From contig JAEYTQ010000682.1 in assembly GCA_023433965.1 (NCBI GenBank), positions 1 to 5,535 of the forward strand: 5,535 nucleotides of DNA, given 5' to 3'. The translations under genes and the position numbers were made by a program. Below, piece by piece: positions 1 through 3,711 of the stretch (the stretch's first letter is position 1; each line of letters begins with the position of its first letter). This DNA is from Pseudomonadota bacterium. Its GTDB lineage: Bacteria > Pseudomonadota > Alphaproteobacteria > Rhizobiales > Xanthobacteraceae. The notes under the pieces are model-generated. The model saw only the letters and a program-made list of their open reading frames with translations, searched no databases and was not told the origin of the DNA.

Positions 1-108
1 GCGCACGAAATCGCGGATGCCGGCTTCGACCTCGGTCACGGCGGCAAGGTTGGTGTCGACGGTCTCGGTTTCGGTGGTCTCGACCTTTTCGGGACGCATG
101 GCGTTCAT
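1..108 (-). CDS. Partial CDS, N-terminal 36 residues, possibly phasin-like
   Basis: The reading frame starts at an ATG at 108 and runs left off the window without a stop, so only the first 36 residues are visible. A good Shine-Dalgarno sequence, AGGGGA (120-115 on the minus strand), lies 6 bases upstream and supports this start over the in-frame ATG three codons later. The visible peptide begins MNAMRPEKVETTETETVDTN. It is rich in Thr, Glu and Val, has no signal peptide, and then becomes helix-like with GIRDFVR at its end. A disordered acidic N-terminus followed by an amphipathic helix containing a DFV motif is reminiscent of alphaproteobacterial phasins (polyhydroxyalkanoate granule-coating proteins). 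That resemblance is weak and rests on little sequence. That this is a real gene start is fairly secure; the product name is not. Confidence 0.6.
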   Translation of the reverse strand, partial: MNAMRPEKVETTETETVDTNLAAVTEVEAGIRDFVR

Positions 109-304
109 CGTTGTTCCCCTGTTCGCGTTGAGCGCAGCGCGAGTGTCCCCCGCACGACGAATTCGGTAATCCGACTAGGGCGCCGGATTTTGACCGCAAC
201 TTGGCCGAGATACGGCAAGGGCGGACGATTCGGGGGTTTTGCCGTGGCGTATGGTTAGGGGAGTGTGAACGGTGCAGCGCGCGCGTGAAGCTCTCGGCGA
301 AGAA

Positions 305-1219
305 CTACCAGCTCTTCTTGAAGCCCGCCGTCACACTCTTGTTGAGCGCGCCTTGCGGGGTTTCGCCGACCGAGCCCGAGACGCTGACGTTGTCGAACAG
401 CTTCTGCTCGGCGCCGACCCTGCGCAGCCATTTGTCGTCGGTGGTCGACAGTGTCTGGCCGGCCGTGATGCTGGTGCCGGTATCCGTCATGGTGACCCTG
501 GCGCTCTGCTCCGTCTGGTAATTGCGCGTGACGTGGCCACCGATGCCGGGGACTGCACTGGTGCCCTGCTGGTTGACGCTGTAGCCGTTCTGCAGCGTCA
601 GCGCGGTGTCGCCCGACAGCGGCACCGATTTGGTCAGCGACGCCCCGATCCTGCTGTGCTCGGCGCCGGGATCGACGCGGGCTTCCACCGCGGTCTTGTC
701 CCAGATTGCGCCCGCGCCCGGCGCGGTCGCCGTGGCCCAGGCGCTGCCGGAGGATTGCGGCAGGCTGCCGCCATTGGTGGCCTTCTGCGCCAGCAGCTCG
801 GACATGGTCCTGGGCTCGCGCGCCACCGTCATGTCGGCGCCGACACGGGTATCCCAGAACGAGAACACGGATTGCTTCACGGTCACCGCCGAGGAGCCAT
901 TGGCATTGGGGTTCGACGACCAGTCCAGCCCTTCATTGGCGGCGGCCTGGGCGCGCTTCCTGGCGGCCATGGGGTCGATGCCGGTGCCGGCATCGACTGC
1001 GAGCTGGCTCCAGTCGAGCTTGTCGACGTCGATGTCCTCGAGCACGGCGGGATCGTTCGCGCTGGGAGCCTCCGCCGTCTCGGTGTCCTCGTCGGCCGCG
1101 GCCGCGGGCGGGGAGAAAGGTGGAATGATCTGCGCCGGCGCGGTCAGCACCGAGCCCAATAGGCAAGCGGCCGCCAGCATCGGCAGCCTGGTCCAGCCAA
1201 ACCCTGTCGAGAATTCCAT
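305..1219 (-). CDS. Exported beta-rich orphan protein, possibly outer-membrane associated
   Basis: This encodes 304 residues ending in TAG. I do not recognise the family. The N-terminus has a type I signal peptide: a short basic region ending in R11, a hydrophobic core at about 12-25, and a likely APA/Q cleavage after residue 29. Cys19 lies inside the core and does not form a proper lipobox. A Pro/Ala/acidic linker follows at about 31-63, then a short helical stretch (about 64-100) carrying the motif LDWS twice (68-71 and 98-101). From about 111 to the end the protein is rich in alternating Ser/Thr/Val/Gly segments typical of beta strands, and it ends FKKSW. A terminal aromatic residue is known in outer-membrane barrel proteins recognised by BamA, so an outer-membrane or periplasmic location is inferred. 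I chose the ATG at 1219 over an in-frame TTG at 1240 because it gives a compact signal peptide and has a GGGCAGG sequence just upstream. That ribosome site is close (about 3 bases), so the TTG start remains possible. An in-frame stop (TGA, 1255-1253) limits any further extension. Confidence 0.8.
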   Translation of the reverse strand: MEFSTGFGWTRLPMLAAACLLGSVLTAPAQIIPPFSPPAAAADEDTETAEAPSANDPAVLEDIDVDKLDWSQLAVDAGTGIDPMAARKRAQAAANEGLDWSSNPNANGSSAVTVKQSVFSFWDTRVGADMTVAREPRTMSELLAQKATNGGSLPQSSGSAWATATAPGAGAIWDKTAVEARVDPGAEHSRIGASLTKSVPLSGDTALTLQNGYSVNQQGTSAVPGIGGHVTRNYQTEQSARVTMTDTGTSITAGQTLSTTDDKWLRRVGAEQKLFDNVSVSGSVGETPQGALNKSVTAGFKKSW

Positions 1220-1345
1220 CGTCCTGCCCGCAAACCCCAACGCATGCTGCCATCAACATATATCGGCCGTCGGCCATGCGCCATTCCGCACCCGGAAATG
1301 CTGGGTCATCGTCGCGAAATTGTGACGAATATGCGAGGTGGCGAA

Positions 1346-1469
1346 CCAACGGGCCGCGCGAAAGGCGCGCGCCCGATGACGGGCTCGTGATGCGACGGCA
1401 TCCGGCGGGGCTGGAGGCCAGGACGTCGCGATCGCCTCGTCACCGGTCCCGACGAACGGGGCCCGTTGG
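1346..1469. repeat. 124-bp segment bounded by perfect 10-bp inverted repeats, with inner GC hairpin
   Basis: CCAACGGGCC at 1346-1355 is matched exactly by its reverse complement GGCCCGTTGG at 1460-1469. Just inside the left arm, and partly sharing it, a competing local hairpin can form. In it 1351-1359 pairs with 1365-1374, with one bulged base (C1370), around a GAAAG loop. The two structures are mutually exclusive at the left arm. This may be a small non-autonomous element or a structured dispersed repeat. No flanking direct repeat was obvious, so its mobile origin is only a guess. Confidence 0.5.
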
Positions 1470-1476
1470 CGTCCCC

Positions 1477-1506
1477 CCTGAAGTGCGATGATCATCGCGC
1501 TTCAGG
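1477..1506. repeat. 30-bp near-perfect palindrome, REP-like
   Basis: The arms are 15 bp each and all positions are complementary except one T/G pair (T1484 with G1499), which would be a wobble pair in RNA. The centre, GCGATGATCATCGC (1485-1498), is a perfect 14-bp palindrome. The outer parts are CCTGAAG and CTTCAGG. It lies 75 bases or more beyond the stop codon of the downstream end of the NTF2-like gene at 1581-2021. I recall similar palindromes as dispersed intergenic repeats in Bradyrhizobium genomes, usually followed by a GCATGATC unit as here, but this was not searched. Confidence 0.7.
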
Positions 1507-1516
1507 TTGTCGTTTG

Positions 1517-1580
1517 CGCATGATCTTTCCCGAAAACCGCCTCGCGCTTTGCGCTAACGCGGCCCTGTCCGGATCATGCG
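1517..1580. repeat. Inverted repeat with GCATGATC arms, rhizobial dispersed repeat type
   Basis: CGCATGATC at 1517-1525 is the exact reverse complement of GATCATGCG at 1572-1580. The interior contains CCCGAAAACCG, which recalls the very common rhizobial unit GCATGATC-CCGAAAACCG-GATCATGC, and a small GCGC-TTT-GCGC hairpin (1544-1554). The right arm directly abuts the TAA stop codon (1583-1581) of the adjacent minus-strand gene. The element could act as a 3' stabilising structure for that transcript, but there is no T-tract, so it does not look like an intrinsic terminator. Confidence 0.65.
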
Positions 1581-2021
1581 TTAGCCGACGCGGGTCATCT
1601 TCGGCAGATGAATCGCGCGGCCGAGTGCCTGCTCGACCAGGTCGAAAGTGTCGATCAGCACGCGCATGCTGACGAGCTTGCCCGCCCTGAACTGCGCGAA
1701 CTGCGCCACGCGCAGGCTGATGGGCTTGTTGGAGTCGAGCGCCGTCAGCGAATAGCGCACCATCGAGGCGGCGGAATCGACGTCGAGCATGATGCTCTCG
1801 CGGTCGAAGCGGCGGACGTCGAAATTGTCGGCGAGCTGGCGGATCACCTCGAGCACCGCGGCCTTGCCGTGGCGCGCGCCGAGGAACGGGAACATGTCGA
1901 TCGGGCCGTACAGCGCCCACTCGACGTCCTCGTCGATCAAGGCTTCGATGTCCTCGAAATGCCGGTCGTTGATCGCGCGGTGCAACGCGCGCGAGAAACG
2001 CCAGAGGCTGTGCTCTGTCAT
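1581..2021 (-). CDS. SnoaL/NTF2-like fold protein (paralogue A)
   Basis: This encodes 146 residues starting MTEHSLWRF and ending in TAA. The length and pattern fit the SnoaL-like / nuclear transport factor 2-like fold: N-terminal helices (about 5-35) with an EDIEALIDEDVEW segment, then a PIDMFPF-x3-RHGK turn (about 41-51), and C-terminal beta strands ending with a RVLIDTFDLVEQAL segment. Members of this superfamily are small cone-shaped domains that bind or isomerise hydrophobic ligands, and many have no known function. No specific catalytic set can be assigned here. It has no signal peptide, so it is predicted cytoplasmic. The start at 2021 is chosen because AGGA (2034-2031) lies 9 bases upstream; the frame stays open to 2072 but has no comparable ribosome site there. 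A candidate promoter and operator lie about 90-130 bases upstream. It is clearly related to the gene at 2255-2701, sharing PID-x6-RHGK and the ID(T/S)(F/Y)DLV(E/Q)Q region. Confidence 0.85.
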   Translation of the reverse strand: MTEHSLWRFSRALHRAINDRHFEDIEALIDEDVEWALYGPIDMFPFLGARHGKAAVLEVIRQLADNFDVRRFDRESIMLDVDSAASMVRYSLTALDSNKPISLRVAQFAQFRAGKLVSMRVLIDTFDLVEQALGRAIHLPKMTRVG

Positions 2022-2109
2022 TTGGGGCAGTCCTGAAGCTGGCTTGCGAAAACGAAAAACAACCCCATGCACAGTAAGGCGCCGGGGCGATCGACGATGA
2101 TCAACTCAT

Positions 2110-2123
2110 TTGTATACGAACAA
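2110..2123. promoter_or_regulatory. Operator-like inverted repeat TTGT-N6-ACAA
   Basis: TTGTATACGAACAA has exact 4-bp arms, and its first part also contains the palindromic core GTATAC within TTTGTATACGAA (10 of 12 positions symmetric). It overlaps the candidate -10 box and the expected transcription start of the NTF2-like gene at 1581-2021, the usual place for a repressor site. The TTGTATACAA-like core resembles sites of GntR-family (FCD subgroup) regulators, while the TTGT/ACAA arms also fit some TetR operators. No regulator gene is present in the window. Confidence 0.4.
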
Positions 2124-2149
2124 TATAGCGCGGTTCGGCCAAAACGCAA
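2122..2149 (-). promoter_or_regulatory. Candidate sigma-70-type promoter for NTF2-like paralogue A
   Basis: Read on the minus strand, TTGCGT (2149-2144) and TATATT (2127-2122) are separated by 16 bases. The -10 matches the consensus at 5 of 6 positions and the -35 keeps TTG. Transcription would begin near 2115, leaving a leader of about 95 bases. The surrounding segment is notably AT-rich for this GC-rich window. A 13-bp palindrome, CAATGC-A-GCATTG (2162-2174), sits just upstream of the -35 and could bind an activator. Confidence 0.45.
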
Positions 2150-2254
2150 TTCACGTTTTCGCAATGCAGCATTGATCGGATTTCGTGAGATTTGCAACAG
2201 AACCCCGTAATTGTCCGGGTCTCCCGTCTCCCCACCTGAGAACGCTGCGGAGGG

Positions 2255-2701
2255 TCAATCCGCTCGCGCACCCGTGATCAGCGGCCCGATCTCCCGTTCC
2301 AGCACCTGCTGCACCAGGTCGTAGGAATCGATGATCTCGCGGATCTCGGCCACCAGTCCGCCGCGGAACCCATAGAAAACCGCCATGTCGAACTGCACGA
2401 TCCGGTCGTTGCTGCGCTTCCTGAAATAGACCTGCATGTAGGTCGCGACTGCTTCGCCCTCAGCAACGATCACCGGCGTCTTGTAACGGATCTCCGAGTA
2501 GCGCGACCAGATCGTCTGCCAGAGCTCGCGCAGCTCCTGCTTGCCGTGCCGCGGCACCATGTGCGGCAGCACGTCGATCGGCGCATGGGTGAGGAAGTCG
2601 ACGTCGTCGGTGCAGCACGCCAGCGCCGCCTCGATGTCGCCGCGGGCGAAGGCGTCGAGCAGGTGCACGACACGTTGCCGATTCAGCTGCTCCACCGTCA
2701 T
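2255..2701 (-). CDS. SnoaL/NTF2-like fold protein (paralogue B)
   Basis: This encodes 148 residues starting MTVEQLNRQRVV and ending in TGA. The layout is that of a SnoaL-like / NTF2-like domain. An N-terminal helix ends in LLDAFARGDIEAALACCTDDVDF (about 13-36), which is the classic opening of the fold. A PIDVLPHMVPRHGK turn follows (about 41-54), then Trp- and Tyr-containing helix and strands (LWQTIWSRYSEI, VIVAEGEAVATYMQVYF), and finally a curved sheet with FDMAVFYGFRGGLVAEIREIIDSYDLVQQVL. The strand segment AEGEAVATYMQVYF is typical of ketosteroid-isomerase-like relatives, but no catalytic residue can be named with confidence. The start at 2701 has a strong AAGGAGA (2718-2712) 10 bases upstream. 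The frame stays open to 3040, but that extension is Arg/Pro/Ser-rich and unlike the family. It is predicted cytoplasmic. With the neighbour at 1581-2021 it forms a diverged tandem duplicate, 233 bases apart and in the same direction. Confidence 0.88.
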   Translation of the reverse strand: MTVEQLNRQRVVHLLDAFARGDIEAALACCTDDVDFLTHAPIDVLPHMVPRHGKQELRELWQTIWSRYSEIRYKTPVIVAEGEAVATYMQVYFRKRSNDRIVQFDMAVFYGFRGGLVAEIREIIDSYDLVQQVLEREIGPLITGARAD

Positions 2702-3054
2702 TCCCGCCGGGTCTCCTTGGTCTGGTGCCCATTGCAAGCCTAGCGCGTGGTCTGACGCCGCCGCAATCCGCAAGATCACAGGGATGTTGCAGAGGTTTTG
2801 ACGTGCGAGCGCAATGCCCGGTTCATGGGGTTTGCGGCGTCTTCGGCTGCATGGTGCGCAAGCCTGCGTGCACGAACGCGCAAAACCGCGCGTCGGGGAA
2901 CGCAGAGGCCCACTCGCCCCGCTCTCGCGCGCCGGAGGTTCGGGGAAGGAGGGGCAGAGGCGCAGCCGGCATCGCCGCCCCCGCGTGACCCATCTCACAT
3001 CGCGCCCTGTCCAGACGCCGCTACCGTCATCCCCAGTCATCAGGGAGACGTGCC
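2702..3054. other. Divergent intergenic gap, 353 bases, no recognised feature
   Basis: This gap lies between the start of the minus-strand NTF2-like gene and the start of the plus-strand membrane-protein gene, so it should contain both promoters. I could not place a convincing -35/-10 pair on either strand. A TTGACG at 2798-2803 has no matching -10, and no EcfG-type GGAAC/GTT pair was seen. Open frames cross the region on both strands, but they are Arg-rich and low in complexity, consistent with GC-driven chance frames. The stretch 2937-2975 is markedly purine-rich on the plus strand. Confidence 0.5.
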
Positions 3055-3441
3055 ATGGCCACCATCGCCGCCACGAGAAAGTCCCGACTGCGCAACGCGC
3101 TCGAAGGCCTCGCGCTGACCGCGACCCTCCAGAGCTTCCCGACCTTCGCCGCTGCGGCCTTCCTGCTCAAGCTCGCCGGCGACCACGACCTCTCCGGCGA
3201 CCCCGGGGTCGCCATCTTCGTCGCCTTCGCCTCGCTGTTCCATGCCATGCTCGCGGTGACCCTGGGCCCGAGCTTCCCGCACCTGTTCAAGACCGTCTAT
3301 GAGCCGAAATTCTTCGAGGCCCATCTGTCGCTCTCCGACAAGATCACGGCCTGGCGGACGCAGCCGGTCGCCTCCCTGCAACTGGTGACGATCGTGCTGC
3401 TGCTGTCGGTGATGGCCGTGGTGACGGCGAGCGTGGGGTAG
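3055..3441 (+). CDS. Small inner-membrane protein, about three transmembrane segments
   Basis: This encodes 128 residues starting MATIAATRKSRLR and ending GGG TAG. AGGGAG (3042-3047) sits 7 bases upstream of the ATG, which supports this start. A basic N-terminus (residues 8-13) precedes hydrophobic segments at about 18-41, 51-73 and 105-127. Between the second and third is a polar loop with FKTVYEPKFFEAHLSLSDKITAWRTQP. The positive-inside rule would put the N-terminus in the cytoplasm. I do not recognise the family. It lacks the motifs I would expect of MAPEG or DoxX proteins of similar size. It is transcribed alone, divergent from the NTF2-like gene and convergent with uvrB. Its stop codon sits within a 9-base sequence that is repeated on the far side of the element at 3448-3609, so an insertion may have occurred exactly at the gene end without changing the protein. 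Confidence 0.8.
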   Translation: MATIAATRKSRLRNALEGLALTATLQSFPTFAAAAFLLKLAGDHDLSGDPGVAIFVAFASLFHAMLAVTLGPSFPHLFKTVYEPKFFEAHLSLSDKITAWRTQPVASLQLVTIVLLLSVMAVVTASVG

Positions 3442-3444
3442 GGG
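3436..3444. repeat. Possible target-site duplication, left copy
   Basis: GGGTAGGGG here recurs exactly at 3613-3621. Each copy is 3 bases outside the perfect part of the terminal repeats of the intervening element, so the arrangement is symmetric. The left copy includes the TAG stop codon of the upstream gene. The sequence is G-rich and simple, so a chance match is possible. Confidence 0.35.
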
Positions 3445-3447
3445 GAA

Positions 3448-3609
3448 GCTATCGCATATGAGCAGTACAGCTCTTGGGGCACGATAGTCCCCACATCGTC
3501 ATGGCCTGGCTCGTCCGGGCCGTCCACGTCCCACCACACGGCACCAAGAACGTGGATGCCCGGGACAAGCTCGGGCATGACGACCTCGGCAAAGTTCAAA
3601 TGCGATAGC
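3448..3609. mobile_element. MITE-like 162-bp element with 16-bp terminal inverted repeats
   Basis: The left end GCTATCGCATATGAGC and the right end, read inward on the other strand, GCTATCGCATTTGAAC, match at 14 of 16 positions, with the outer 10 identical. A second, longer imperfect inverted repeat is nested inside: 3497-3529 against 3550-3582, with 26 of 33 positions complementary, including CGTCATG and TCCACGT ends. The nested part resembles a dispersed GTCATG-CCGGG-TGTCC-CCACG palindromic repeat I associate with Bradyrhizobium genomes. The element carries no transposase and has no coding capacity, so it would need to be moved in trans. Identical 9-base sequences (3436-3444 and 3613-3621) flank it. 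It may also be simply a composite of two repeat families rather than one mobile unit. Confidence 0.55.
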
Positions 3610-3612
3610 CTT

Positions 3613-3621
3613 GGGTAGGGG
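3613..3621. repeat. Possible target-site duplication, right copy
   Basis: This is GGGTAGGGG, identical to 3436-3444 and placed symmetrically outside the right terminal repeat. If the two copies are a true duplication, removing one copy and the element would leave the upstream gene's stop codon unchanged. Confidence 0.35.
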
Positions 3622-3640
3622 CGAGACCTCTTCGCTTGTC

Positions 3641-3675
3641 ATTCCGGGGCGCTGCAAAAGCAGCGAGCCCGGAAT
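3641..3675. repeat. Short palindromic repeat with AAAA loop, between convergent genes
   Basis: ATTCCGGG at 3641-3648 pairs with CCCGGAAT at 3668-3675, and the inner CGCTGC (3650-3655) pairs with GCAGCG (3660-3665). The small internal mismatch is G3649 against AG (3666-3667), and the loop is AAAA (3656-3659). The unit resembles an ATTCCGGG-type dispersed palindrome that I recall as common in Bradyrhizobium intergenic DNA. It lies 36 bases past the uvrB stop codon and could limit convergent transcription. Neither strand has a T-tract after the stem, so it is not called an intrinsic terminator. Confidence 0.6.
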
Positions 3676-3711
3676 CCATACCCACGAACGGCGCTGATGA
3701 ATCTGCGCCGC

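Larger units (their letters stand above)
1220..1580. other. Repeat-rich intergenic gap with no gene
   Basis: This 361-base gap separates two minus-strand genes, and I see no convincing coding region in it. Its right-hand part (about 1346-1580) is a dense cluster of inverted repeats, listed separately. The left-hand part (1220-1345) should hold the promoter of the exported-protein gene. A TATATG (1263-1258 on the minus strand) could be a -10 element, but no good -35 sits at the right distance, so no promoter is called. A perfect 8-bp palindrome, GCGATCGC, lies at 1428-1435. Confidence 0.6.

Noticed and set aside
1220..1240. TTG start at 1240 for the exported protein
   Set aside because: It adds seven residues before the signal peptide and lacks a clear ribosome site. 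It is not excluded, because the site before the ATG at 1219 is close to the start.
272..1325. Long plus-strand open frames opposite the exported-protein gene
   Set aside because: Their products are Arg/Gly/Ala-rich or Ser/Pro-rich without domain features, while the minus-strand frame has a signal peptide and an ordered composition. They are mirror frames of GC-rich coding DNA.
1253..1495. Small minus-strand protein in the gap between the exported-protein and NTF2-like genes
   Set aside because: The frame is Arg/Ala-rich, runs through the inverted repeats, and has no convincing ribosome site or domain.
2798..2826. Promoter for the plus-strand membrane-protein gene at TTGACG (2798-2803)
   Set aside because: At the expected spacing the -10 position reads GTTCAT, a poor match, and the leader would be over 220 bases.
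2702..3040. N-terminal extension of the NTF2-like gene at 2255-2701 up to 3040
   Set aside because: The added residues are Arg/Pro/Ser-rich and unlike the family, and a strong AAGGAGA ribosome site sits correctly before the ATG at 2701.
3641..3675. Bidirectional intrinsic terminator between the membrane-protein gene and uvrB
   Set aside because: The stem is good but no T-tract follows it on either strand, and the sequence looks like a dispersed repeat.
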